Assembly: GCA_024134725.1 (NCBI GenBank)
Contig: CP099863.1
Span: forward strand, 2,661,501-2,725,500
Direction: 5' to 3'
DNA length: 64,000 nucleotides
Source of the DNA: Bacillus sp. 1780r2a1
GTDB lineage: Bacteria > Bacillota > Bacilli > Bacillales > Bacillaceae_H
The translations under genes and the position numbers were made by a program. Below are positions 18,502 through 26,507 of the stretch, piece after piece (positions within the stretch are counted from its first letter, which is position 1; each line of letters opens with the position of its first letter). A model generated the notes under the pieces. The model saw only the letters and a list, made by a program, of their open reading frames with translations, was not told the origin of the DNA and made no database searches.

Positions 18502-18621
18502 CACCTTCACCTCCCAGTAATCATGTATATTTTACCAATAATTCCAAAGGAACACTATAACTAAAATTACATTTTTTACATATTATCTGTTGATTACAGT
18601 TAGTAGAGATAGTAAAAAAAT

Positions 18622-18643
18622 AAGTTACAGTTAACTGTAACTT
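18622..18643. promoter_or_regulatory. perfect 22-bp palindrome with an extra half site
   Basis: The site reads AAGTTACAGTT followed by its exact complement. The half site TTACAGTTA recurs about 30 bp upstream (in GATTACAGTTAG near 18594-18605 on the minus-strand reading). It lies between the DUF4188 gene (minus) and a decayed plus-strand frame, so it may be an operator for either. No regulator is identified. Confidence 0.4.
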
Positions 18644-18670
18644 CATCATTAAAATGTAAAAGTTGATAAT

Positions 18671-19068
18671 ATGCGAGTGTATACCGCTAATGAACTTACA
18701 GAAATTACACAGCAATACAATTCATAAAACTTACAACTATTCGCTACTGTACCTAACTCGGCTTATTTCCACCACTAGAACTCATTCACAATAAGCGCAC
18801 ATACACAGATAAACACCTCACATATGGAAAAGACACCTTAACACTCAGTCGTACAGAAGAAACACTTGATAATATCCAAAAATCTCTTCAGTCTGTTTCT
18901 TATGAAGACATTGTAAGAATTGCTGGTCAAATTAGGGACTGTAGACAAAACGTAACGTACCATCGCCAATATCAAACAAAATCAGTTATGGAAACAAAAC
19001 GAAAAATTTATGCTGACTTCATAGACGTTACAATTCTTTCTGTAGGTAAAATTGTAGAAGAAGAATGA
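18671..19068 (+). pseudogene. decayed gene of unknown family
   Basis: The 18511-19218 gap holds a coding-like remnant on the plus strand. An ATG at 18671 gives MRVYTANELTEITQQYNS before a stop. From 18757 a frame of 104 codons stays open to a TGA at 19068 and reads like real protein (LELIHNKRTYTDKHLTYGKD, SLQSVSYEDIVRIAGQIRDC, YHRQYQTKSVMETKRKIYAD), but has no start codon near its beginning. I do not recognise the family. Amino-acid composition and length suggest the C-terminal two thirds of a small soluble protein whose start was lost by frameshift. Confidence 0.45.
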
Positions 19069-19172
19069 TGAGGGCAGGAAATAAGCATTTCAAAACGTTA
19101 TGCTTCTGAATTGTTCATAACTTCTATGTAATTCAACGATGTAGTTGAACAGCATAATGCAATATTATTCTC

Positions 19173-19213
19173 AAAAAAGTCACCTGCTCTATTGATAAAA
19201 CAGGTGACTTTTT
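19173..19213 (-). terminator. terminator of the peroxiredoxin-like gene
   Basis: AAAAAAGTCACCTG pairs with CAGGTGACTTTTT across a 14-base loop, directly after the stop codon on the minus strand, with a T run. Confidence 0.75.
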
Positions 19214-19218
19214 GGTAT

Positions 19219-19863
19219 TTATAGATTTTTTAACACGTCTATAACTTTAGAAGGTTCTGTACGTTTTGTATAATCTGAATCAACGTCAGCAAATACCACT
19301 CTACCTTGTTGGTCAACAACAAAAGTAGCTGGCTTTGGTAGTTCCCAGTCGTTATTTCCATTATGTCCACTTACATCAAGGCCTGACTCTTTATACAAAT
19401 CAATTAAATAGTCCGGCATTTTAAACACCAAGTTAAACTCTTCTGCTACTTTATTTCCTTCATCACTTAAAACAATAAACTCAAGTTCATTTTTCTCTTT
19501 TGTTGATAACGAAGAATCTGGCAATTCAGGACTAATAGCAACTAGTTCCCCACCAGCTTCTTTAATTGCTGTAAGTTCACGTTGGTAAGCTTTTAATTCA
19601 AGGTTACAATAAGGGCACCAACCTCCGCGATAGAATGTTACAATTACAGGTCCCTTTTGAAGGAGGTTTTTGAATGAAACCTTTTGGCCAGTAGCATCTA
19701 ATAGTGTAAAATCAGGTGCTTGATTACCAACTTTTAAACCTTGAGCAATACCTGATTTCTCAAGCTCTTCTGTGGCTTGTTTCATTTTTTCTTGCTTTTC
19801 TTTGGACGCTTTTTGCTTAAATACTTTTTTATAGTCTTGAATTTCTTCTTGTAATGTTGACAA
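19219..19863 (-). CDS. peroxiredoxin-like protein (AhpC/TSA family)
   Basis: A 214-residue thioredoxin-fold protein. After a charged helical N-terminal part of about 45 residues comes APDFTLLDATGQKVSF, then the redox site FYRGGWCPYCNLELKAYQ with a CxxC instead of the single peroxidatic Cys of classic enzymes. Such proteins reduce peroxides or act as bacterioferritin comigratory-like reductases. I choose the TTG at 19863, seven bases after AAGGAGG; the frame continues to an ATG at 19896 with no ribosome site. Confidence 0.85.
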   Translation of the reverse strand: MSTLQEEIQDYKKVFKQKASKEKQEKMKQATEELEKSGIAQGLKVGNQAPDFTLLDATGQKVSFKNLLQKGPVIVTFYRGGWCPYCNLELKAYQRELTAIKEAGGELVAISPELPDSSLSTKEKNELEFIVLSDEGNKVAEEFNLVFKMPDYLIDLYKESGLDVSGHNGNNDWELPKPATFVVDQQGRVVFADVDSDYTKRTEPSKVIDVLKNL

Positions 19864-19939
19864 AGTATCTTCCTCCTTATACAAGTTTAAATCCATATTA
19901 CCAACAACTTATCTGTTTTTCATCTATACTGCTCATACT

Positions 19940-20509
19940 TCACTCCATGACAAACTCATATGTAATGCATTTCCAATGTTTGCTGCTCATTTTTTCATAT
20001 GTAACCCAGCCCATTTTCTCCAGTTCTTTTGCGAGTAAACGATTAAAAAATCCGTGACCAACAAGGACAACTGTCTGTTTATTTTTGGCATATTGAACTA
20101 AGCGTTCTGCTCCAATTTTCGCTCGCTTTTTCGCCTGTTTGTAAGATTCACATGACTGACTATAACCAGCCATCCATAAAAGTCTTAACATGACAAGCCA
20201 AACAGCTGGTTTGCATTTAATGAACTGACCAAATGTACATTGAGGGAGCTCTACTTCTCTAAAGATGCTGTCTGAGTTTAAGCGTGATCCTCTCGTCAAT
20301 AGATTAGCTGAGTGTTGACTTCTTTTTAAGTCACTCGTTAGTACGATGCCGCTGCTAGCAACAATTTCGACAGTTGACTGCGGATACTCTTTTTCTTCCT
20401 GAACGCCTTTTTCGTTATAAGCTGACACCCATTGACGAAATTCTTCACTGCTTATTTTTTTATTTTCTTTCCAAGCAGATTTACCATGTCTTATAAATAC
20501 TATTTTCAT
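19940..20509 (-). CDS. histidine phosphatase family protein
   Basis: A 189-residue member of the phosphoglycerate-mutase-like branch. The phosphate pocket is formed by the N-terminal VFIRHGKSAW (catalytic His) and the late VVLVGHGFFNRLLA, with TSDLKRSQHSA between them supplying the second arginine. The substrate is unknown; the short length and the central segment WLVMLRLLWMAGYS argue against a glycolytic mutase. It lies upstream of the peroxiredoxin-like gene on the same strand with a gap of about 75 bp. Confidence 0.83.
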   Translation of the reverse strand: MKIVFIRHGKSAWKENKKISSEEFRQWVSAYNEKGVQEEKEYPQSTVEIVASSGIVLTSDLKRSQHSANLLTRGSRLNSDSIFREVELPQCTFGQFIKCKPAVWLVMLRLLWMAGYSQSCESYKQAKKRAKIGAERLVQYAKNKQTVVLVGHGFFNRLLAKELEKMGWVTYEKMSSKHWKCITYEFVME

Positions 20510-20698
20510 AGATACCCCTTTTCCCAGTTGTCCCACTTATACATTACCAAAATATTCAATTTATTTCTATTGTCAATATTGTGAAACTCAAGCTGATTTC
20601 TTGAAAGAGCGCTACATATTTGTTTAATTTTAACAATTGAGTTCTCATCTATGTTACGATTAGCAATGGGGATTGGAGATAAATCAGGAGGTCGAAAA

Positions 20699-21175
20699 TT
20701 GCTTAAGTATATGAAACTATTTTTATTTTCCTTATCGGTACTACTCCTTTTAAACGGCTGTAGTTCAGCTAATACGACTAAAAATTTATTCGAATTTAAA
20801 GATTCCTACATCGGAGATAATAGCGCAGTGGTACATATTGTTCACCAACTCTTACATGAAGAAGAGTTTAAAAAGCTTAAGCTTCAGACAAAAAAACAGC
20901 CGTATGGTATCCATTTAACATATGAAGACATCAGTGGAGCAGACAATGAGCGTGAGAAAGTAGCTATTTATAACGCTACCTTTATCTTCGCATTAATTCA
21001 AAATGTAGATTGGATTATCTTTCAATTTGATAATGCTGAATATAAGCTTACAAAAGAGGAGCTGGAAGGCTGGTATGGTAAACAGCTAAGCGATTTCTCA
21101 AATGAAAAGTCATTAAAAGAATTGGCTACAAATTATCTAAACGACGAAGAAAAAGTGAAGAAACTATTCCATTAA
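20699..21175 (+). CDS. DUF4825-like lipoprotein
   Basis: A 158-residue lipoprotein. The signal sequence MLKYMKLFLFSLSVLLLLNGC ends in the lipobox LLNGC. The mature part resembles DUF4825 proteins: FEFKDSYIGDNSAVVHIVHQL, then VDWIIFQFDNAEYKLTKEEL. It should be anchored on the outer face of the membrane; its function is unknown. The start is a TTG at 20699, seven bases after CAGGAGG. A strong terminator overlaps its end. Confidence 0.8.
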   Translation: MLKYMKLFLFSLSVLLLLNGCSSANTTKNLFEFKDSYIGDNSAVVHIVHQLLHEEEFKKLKLQTKKQPYGIHLTYEDISGADNEREKVAIYNATFIFALIQNVDWIIFQFDNAEYKLTKEELEGWYGKQLSDFSNEKSLKELATNYLNDEEKVKKLFH

Positions 21176-21206
21176 AAAAAAGAGGAGCTTAGGCTCCTCT
21201 TTTTTT
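21174..21206 (+). terminator. terminator of the lipoprotein gene
   Basis: AAAAAAAAGAGGAGC pairs with GCTCCTCTTTTTTT around TTAG. Confidence 0.9.
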
Positions 21207-21223
21207 GTGATACAACTCACTAG

Positions 21224-21958
21224 TTATTGTTCATCTTTTGGTGGAACGGCACAATTGCCATCCACACAGGCTGCATCTGCAGAGCCATCTCCAGACAAAT
21301 CCTGTAGCTTAGGAGCAGGGTTTTCTTCTGCCCATACTTTTTCAAGAGCACTAGTGAACGTTTCTTTTGGCTGAGCACCTGAAATTGCATACTTTTGATT
21401 AATTACGAAAAACGGAACACCTGTTACGCCGTATTGCTGGGCTAAGCTTTCATCAATACGAACATCATTTGAGTAAGCTGTTTTATCTTCTAGAACTGCT
21501 AAAGCTTCTGAGCGATTCACCCCAGCTTCTTCCGCTACGCTTACTAACACATCACGATCCCCAAGATCTTTTGAGTCCGTAAAATACGCATATAGTAATT
21601 TTTCAGTAATTGCTTCTTCTAGACCTTTTGTTTTAGCAAACTTTGCTAAACGGTGAGCATCAAAGGTATTCGTCGGCTTCATGTTATCGAAATTAAACGT
21701 TAATCCAACACTTTTAGCCTGCTGGCCAATACCTTCATTCGCTTGCTGCGCTTGTTCAACCGTCATACCATACTTTTTGGCTAACGCTTCATTAATAGTT
21801 TGACCCGTATTTAACGGAGCATTTGGATCAAGCTCAAAGCTTTTAAATTCTACTTCAACATCGTCTCTATGCGGAAACTGCGCAAGAGCATCTTCTAAAC
21901 GACGTTTTCCAATATAACAAAACGGACAAACAAAGTCTGACCATACTTCAATTTTCAT
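21224..21958 (-). CDS. DsbA family oxidoreductase, FrnE-like
   Basis: A 244-residue cytosolic thioredoxin-fold protein with an inserted helical domain. The active site is SDFVCPFCYIG near residues 8-18 (CPFC), the cis-proline loop is GVTGVPFFVIN near 178. FrnE-type proteins act as 2-hydroxychromene isomerase-like or disulfide oxidoreductases linked to oxidative stress. A C-terminal tail contains a second cysteine pair, AACVDGNCAVPP, as in some FrnE proteins. No signal peptide. A GAGGTG site precedes the ATG. Confidence 0.87.
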   Translation of the reverse strand: MKIEVWSDFVCPFCYIGKRRLEDALAQFPHRDDVEVEFKSFELDPNAPLNTGQTINEALAKKYGMTVEQAQQANEGIGQQAKSVGLTFNFDNMKPTNTFDAHRLAKFAKTKGLEEAITEKLLYAYFTDSKDLGDRDVLVSVAEEAGVNRSEALAVLEDKTAYSNDVRIDESLAQQYGVTGVPFFVINQKYAISGAQPKETFTSALEKVWAEENPAPKLQDLSGDGSADAACVDGNCAVPPKDEQ

Positions 21959-22027
21959 TTTCGCACCTCTTCAATTCAAGATATTTGTTATCATACCATA
22001 TGACTGAAGAAATTATTAATAAGATGC

Positions 22028-22132
22028 TCAGTGCTGGCGCTTAAATATAGTAAGGTAAAATCGTTTTCGCTCAACTTCCTGCACGTGTAGTTCGTGAATG
22101 GTTTTTACTACATAGTCATTTACGTAAATCAT
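22028..22132 (-). CDS. small ORF (34 residues), unknown
   Basis: The ATG at 22132 follows a strong AAAGGAGGAACGAAT site. The product starts MIYVNDYVVKTIHELHVQEV and ends in a basic tail (KRFYLTIFKRQH). It lies 14 bp after another small ORF on the same strand, suggesting a two-gene unit. Too short to assign; the ribosome site is the main support. Confidence 0.5.
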   Translation of the reverse strand: MIYVNDYVVKTIHELHVQEVERKRFYLTIFKRQH

Positions 22133-22146
22133 ATTCGTTCCTCCTT

Positions 22147-22284
22147 TTATTTCGTTGCAATGAGGGCTTTGATTATTTCATTCCAGTATTCTTTAAACAT
22201 ATGCTTTTTCGTTTCAACATTTTGTTTAGCTAGCATTATTGCTTCCTCCTCTGTTACTAACGCTCTCTTTCTTTCTACCTTCAT
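22147..22284 (-). CDS. small ORF (45 residues), unknown
   Basis: A frame from the ATG at 22284, MKVERKRALVTEEEAIMLAK and ending NEIIKALIATK, charged and probably helical. The first ATG lacks a good ribosome site, but an internal ATG (codon 17) follows GAGGAGGAAGCAATA and would give a 29-residue peptide. Either way it is spaced to be cotranslated with the next small ORF downstream. Confidence 0.42.
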   Translation of the reverse strand: MKVERKRALVTEEEAIMLAKQNVETKKHMFKEYWNEIIKALIATK

Positions 22285-22595
22285 TGTATGAGCAAAGAGC
22301 TTTTATCGTATCCATCACCTGCCGTATCTTTTGGCATGTTTTTCTACAACTTTAGCCTGAGTTTTTACTACGACTTTAAAAAATGATTTTTTTTCCTTTT
22401 ATTGTGTTACTTTATTTAAAACAAGAAGTTATACTTTTGATATACGTATAGTGGGAGTATAGGGATTTTTCCTATTTATTAGATTTAATAGTTCCGTATT
22501 ATGATTGAGAATTTAATTCTATAAAAGCATCTAGTTGAGGTGGTTGTCATATGGGATACAACTAACCTTGAATTAAGAAGGAGGAAATAAGGTAG

Positions 22596-23138
22596 ATGAA
22601 TCCGATTTTTCTAGCTATTATACTTGGAGAAGTAGCGTTTTGGATGTTCTTATCCCTAGGCTTGCTTTCTCGATACGTGTGGAAAAAAGAAAAGCTCTCT
22701 CTTATTCTATTAGCAGCAACACCGCTCATCGATTTATTTCTGCTCGGAGTTACGTTTATGGATTTGTCAAACGGAACCAAGCCAACCTTTTTTCACGGCT
22801 TATCAGCAGCATATATTGCCTTTTCAATCGTTTATGGTCATCAAACCATCAAGTGGGCAGACCAGTGGGCGAACTATCGTTGGAACAACGGTACGCTTCC
22901 CGAAAAAATAACGTTAGTAGGCGAAGTTAGAAAACAAGAGCAGTGGCGTTCCTTCTATCGCTTTTGTAAATGCTCTTTTATTATGCTTATATTAATTGGA
23001 TCTGCTTTTTTTATCGTTCCCTTTCAAGATGCGTTTTGGCTCATTTACTGGCTTGTAGCAATTATTTCCTCCATATTTATTTGGTTCATTATGGGGCCGC
23101 TTCGATTGACAACAAAAAAGCAGGATACCTCTCTTTGA
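22596..23138 (+). CDS. integral membrane protein, unknown function
   Basis: A 180-residue protein with about five membrane segments (first: PIFLAIILGEVAFWMFLSLG) and a central charged loop DQWANYRWNNGTLPEK. It starts after AAGGAGGAAATAAGG. I do not recognise a domain beyond its membrane topology; similar Bacillus proteins are annotated only as hypothetical. The gap upstream (22290-22595) shows A/T-rich promoter-like DNA and no further ORF. It is about 110 bp before a LysR gene on the same strand. Confidence 0.72.
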   Translation: MNPIFLAIILGEVAFWMFLSLGLLSRYVWKKEKLSLILLAATPLIDLFLLGVTFMDLSNGTKPTFFHGLSAAYIAFSIVYGHQTIKWADQWANYRWNNGTLPEKITLVGEVRKQEQWRSFYRFCKCSFIMLILIGSAFFIVPFQDAFWLIYWLVAIISSIFIWFIMGPLRLTTKKQDTSL

Positions 23139-23245
23139 CCATAGCTCTTTTCAATTAGAAAGGAGTTCTTTTTTAGCTAAGCCATTTACAAGTTGCACAC
23201 GACTCACTAGAATGAAAGTAGACAAACAACAATGTGGGGTTTCAT

Positions 23246-24142
23246 ATGGAAATTAGAGATTTACACTATTTTATTGAGGTAGCCAACCATAAAAATTTTA
23301 CAAAAGCTGCTGCTGCTGTTCATCTATCACAAACAGCGCTAAGCAAAGCCGTTAAAAAAATTGAAACAGAACTAGGTGTTGAGTTACTGGACCGCTCAAT
23401 GCGTGAGCTAAAGCTAACTGATGCTGGACAAGTTGTTTATAACCAAGCATTAAAAGCGCTTTCTACATTAGATAAGCTCCCTAACCTACTTGATGACTTA
23501 ATGAATTTACAAAGCGGCGAGCTAAAGCTCGGGATTCCACCGCTTATTGGTACGTTGTTTTTCCCTAGAATCGCCAAAGGGTTTAATGACCTTTATCCTA
23601 ATGTTTCGCTAGAACTAGTCGAATACGGCGCAAAGCGAATCGAAACGCTTGTTGAAGAAGATCAAGTGGATTTGGGAATTATTATGCTTCCAGTTAACAA
23701 GCACCAAGATGCTTTTCATATTTATCCTTTTATTGAAGAGCAATTTTTACTTTATGTACACGAAAGCCATCCTTTTGCTAGCCGCCAATTCGTAACGCTT
23801 GAACAGCTAAAAGATGAAAAATTCATTATGTTTAGCGAAGAGTTTACCCTTCATCACCGGCTAATTCAAGAGACTTTACGCACCGGCTTTATGCCTAATA
23901 TTGCTTATAAAACTTCACAGTGGGATTTAATTATTGAGTTAATCGCAGCAAAGCTGGGCATTGGTATCCTGCCTGAATCTTTGTCTAAAAAAGTAACGGA
24001 CCCTTCCGTAACAACTGTGCCTATTCATGATGAATTATTAAGGTGGGAACTAGGCGTTATTACGCGTAAAGAAAAATATATGTCATTTGCCTTAAAGGAG
24101 CTTCTTGCTTTTTTAACTTCTTCTACGGACAAGAAACAATAA
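23246..24142 (+). CDS. LysR family transcriptional regulator (CidR/YwbI-like)
   Basis: A 298-residue LysR regulator: MEIRDLHYFIEVANHKNFTK with the HTH AAAAVHLSQTALSKAVKKIE, then an effector domain beginning LKLGIPPLIGTLFFPRI. The start MEIRDL is at the ATG at 23246; an earlier in-frame ATG at 23234 is poorly supported. The sequence style recalls Bacillus YwbI/CidR. Its terminator is shared with the convergent 3-hydroxybutyrate dehydrogenase gene; whether it regulates that operon is open, since LysR genes usually control divergent targets. Confidence 0.87.
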   Translation: MEIRDLHYFIEVANHKNFTKAAAAVHLSQTALSKAVKKIETELGVELLDRSMRELKLTDAGQVVYNQALKALSTLDKLPNLLDDLMNLQSGELKLGIPPLIGTLFFPRIAKGFNDLYPNVSLELVEYGAKRIETLVEEDQVDLGIIMLPVNKHQDAFHIYPFIEEQFLLYVHESHPFASRQFVTLEQLKDEKFIMFSEEFTLHHRLIQETLRTGFMPNIAYKTSQWDLIIELIAAKLGIGILPESLSKKVTDPSVTTVPIHDELLRWELGVITRKEKYMSFALKELLAFLTSSTDKKQ

Positions 24143-24182
24143 AAAACCTATCAAATCGGTTTCAGCGATTCGATAGGTTTTT
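24142..24182. terminator. bidirectional terminator between LysR and 3-hydroxybutyrate dehydrogenase genes
   Basis: AAAAACCTATC-AAATCG pairs with CGATT-CGATAGGTTTTT around a 7-base loop, with one mismatch and T runs on both strands. Confidence 0.85.
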
Positions 24183-24184
24183 CA

Positions 24185-24961
24185 TTATTGAGCCGTATAA
24201 CCGCCGTCCATTACAACAGCTTGACCTGTGACACCTTTAGCTTTGTCACTTGCTAAGAAAATTGCATAATCTGCAATTTCACTAACGTCTAGTAAGCGTT
24301 TTTGTGGTACGAGTGGATAGATGACTTCTTCTAATACGCTTTCCAATGGTACGTTACGTGTTTTTGCTAAGTCTTCCATTTGACCACGAACAAGTGGAGT
24401 ATCAACGTAGCCCGGACATAAAGCGTTCACGGTAATACCGTGCTCAGCACCTTCTAATGCCGCTACTTTTGTCAAACCAATTACGCCGTGCTTAGCACTG
24501 TTGTATGCTGCTTTCCCAGCAAAGCCGATTAACCCGTTAATAGATGAAACATTAATAATGCGACCAAAACCTTGCTTCTTCATAAGTGGGAACGCATGCT
24601 TAATCGCCATAAATGGAGCTGTTAGCATAATTTTGAGCATCAATTCATACTTTTCAGTCGGAAACTCTTCAATTGGTGATACGTGCTGTAAGCCAGCATT
24701 GTTTATGATTGTGTGAACTGCACCAAAGTGATTGTTAGCTGTATCAATTAAGTTTTTAATCTCTTCTTCACTGGTTACGTCTGCTTTTACACCAATTGCT
24801 TCGTAACCTAAATCCCGAAGAGACGCTGCTGCTTTTTCGACTGCGTCTTGATTAATATCAGAAAGAACAATTTTTCCACCATTTTCAGCAAATTGCTTTC
24901 CAATTTCAAATCCAATCCCACGTGCTGAACCTGTAATAACAATAACTTGATCTTTAATCAT
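24185..24961 (-). CDS. 3-hydroxybutyrate dehydrogenase
   Basis: A 258-residue SDR that oxidises D-3-hydroxybutyrate to acetoacetate with NAD+. Motifs: TGSARGIG at 11-18, NNAGLQHVSPIEEFP near 88 (a block typical of hydroxybutyrate dehydrogenases), the catalytic YNSAKHG near 153, and CPGYVDTPLVR after it. It lies 19 bp downstream of a GntP permease gene on the same strand, which fits uptake followed by oxidation. Bacillus megaterium-type organisms store polyhydroxybutyrate, so 3-hydroxybutyrate is a plausible substrate. Confidence 0.9.
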   Translation of the reverse strand: MIKDQVIVITGSARGIGFEIGKQFAENGGKIVLSDINQDAVEKAAASLRDLGYEAIGVKADVTSEEEIKNLIDTANNHFGAVHTIINNAGLQHVSPIEEFPTEKYELMLKIMLTAPFMAIKHAFPLMKKQGFGRIINVSSINGLIGFAGKAAYNSAKHGVIGLTKVAALEGAEHGITVNALCPGYVDTPLVRGQMEDLAKTRNVPLESVLEEVIYPLVPQKRLLDVSEIADYAIFLASDKAKGVTGQAVVMDGGYTAQ

Positions 24962-24980
24962 GCTAATCTCCTCCTACTTT

Positions 24981-26267
24981 TTATACAATTCCAACTGCTG
25001 CTAGCATTATCCCTACTATTAATGCAAGCGTTGGGATAATTAACGCAACCACAAATACATCTTTATACGTTTCTTTATGTCTTAAACCCGTTACGGCAAG
25101 CAGTGTTAATAATGCCCCATTATGAGGTAATATAGAGGCACCTGATGCCACGCTGGCAATACGATGTAGCGCATCTGCACTAACTGCTCCAGTTTGAGAA
25201 AGCTGATACCAGGTATCTCCCAATGCTTGAAGCGCAATTCCCATACCACCTGATGCTGAACCGGTAATCATTGCAAGCACCTGTACGCTTAGTCCTTCTG
25301 AAACAAGCGGATTGCTTGATACGTTTAGAAGCAAATTTGTAATATCTTTAAATTCAGGAACAGCTGTAATAACTGATCCAAACCCAACAGCAGCACTTGT
25401 ATTAATGACTGCCATTACTGAACCTTTGGCTCCTTCATTAACAGATGAAACAAATGTTTTATACTGCTTGGCATTTAAAATAAAAATAGAGACAATCCCA
25501 ATTAATAAAGAGATAATTGGTTCCCACTTCAAGATGTTAAGAGTAAAAACAACCACGAGTAATGGAAGCAATGCAACAACAAAATTCCCTGCTGGTTTAT
25601 CATTCCTTTCTTCTTTCCATCCAGCTGGTTCTGTAAAGCCCTCACCTTTGGCCTTTAGCTTTTTGTCACGATAAGCTAACCACAAATAGCCCCCGACTGC
25701 CATCATTAAGCCCGACACTATTCCAATAATGGAACCTGCCATCGCATCTGTCTTAAACGTATCAGTTGGGATTAAATTTTGAATCTGTGGCGTTCCTGGA
25801 ATCGCTGTCATTGTAAAAGTAAACGCTCCAAGTGCAATTGTCGCTGGCAGCAAATTACGCGAAACGTTCGCTTCACGAAATAACGCAATGGCAAGTGGAT
25901 AAATAGCAAATACAACAACAAATAAACTCACGCCGCCATATGTTAAAATTGCACATGCTACTAATACACCAAGAATTGCTCGTTTGCTGCCAAATACTTT
26001 TGCAATTCGCTGTGCCAATGATTTAGCAGCTCCTGTATCCTCCATTAGCTTCCCAAAAATTGCTCCTAATAGGAAAATTGGAAACCACTTCGCAGCAAAA
26101 TCAACGAATCCTCCCATATACACATCGGCATACGTAGGAAGCACGTCCAATCCGCTAAAATAAGCCACGAATGTTGCTACCACAGGCGCTACCCAGATAA
26201 TAGACCAGCCTAGATAAGCAAAAAACATAAGCAGCAGTAAACCAAGTAAAATCACCATATTATGCAC
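24981..26267 (-). CDS. GntP family permease (probable 3-hydroxybutyrate transporter)
   Basis: A 428-residue transporter with about 12-13 hydrophobic segments. Family signatures include GIGSKRA-like KVFGSKRAILGVLVACAIL, the loop TAIPGTPQIQNLIPT and the conserved SGASILPHNGALLTLL near the C-terminus. GntP members carry gluconate or other hydroxy acids; pairing with 3-hydroxybutyrate dehydrogenase makes D-3-hydroxybutyrate the likely substrate, as in YxjC-type Bacillus clusters. It is the first gene of the two-gene operon. The gap upstream (26268-26507) carries the promoter region and the terminator of the sucrose cluster. Confidence 0.87.
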   Translation of the reverse strand: MHNMVILLGLLLLMFFAYLGWSIIWVAPVVATFVAYFSGLDVLPTYADVYMGGFVDFAAKWFPIFLLGAIFGKLMEDTGAAKSLAQRIAKVFGSKRAILGVLVACAILTYGGVSLFVVVFAIYPLAIALFREANVSRNLLPATIALGAFTFTMTAIPGTPQIQNLIPTDTFKTDAMAGSIIGIVSGLMMAVGGYLWLAYRDKKLKAKGEGFTEPAGWKEERNDKPAGNFVVALLPLLVVVFTLNILKWEPIISLLIGIVSIFILNAKQYKTFVSSVNEGAKGSVMAVINTSAAVGFGSVITAVPEFKDITNLLLNVSSNPLVSEGLSVQVLAMITGSASGGMGIALQALGDTWYQLSQTGAVSADALHRIASVASGASILPHNGALLTLLAVTGLRHKETYKDVFVVALIIPTLALIVGIMLAAVGIV

Positions 26268-26473
26268 CTCCTTCTAGCTGTATGTAATACGTATGTAGTA
26301 ATAATTGAATCAAAACTAGTGTACATCTACCTATTCGATAAGTGAAATGAATAAAAAGAATAGAAACTATGAGAAAAAGTCGTAGTAAAAGCTTTGATAA
26401 GTAAGCGTATAACCGAATGGCACGCCCACAGTTGAAGAAGAACAAAATTTATTGAGAATAATTTTGCAAAGTA

Positions 26474-26507
26474 GCAAAAAGCACGGAAATAGTCCCGTGC
26501 TTTTTGC
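26474..26507 (-). terminator. terminator of the sucrose cluster
   Basis: GCAAAAAGCACGG pairs with CCGTGCTTTTTGC around an 8-base loop immediately after the hydrolase stop codon. Confidence 0.85.

Noticed and set aside
18521-18715. A 64-codon minus-strand frame upstream of the DUF4188 gene
   Set aside because: Low-complexity Ile/Phe/Asn/Cys-rich translation of A/T DNA, overlapping the 22-bp palindrome; no ribosome site.
26418-26440. TGGCAC motif that might be a -24/-12 (sigma-54) promoter
   Set aside because: The spacing to a TTGC element is wrong and it reads in the direction opposite to the GntP operon.
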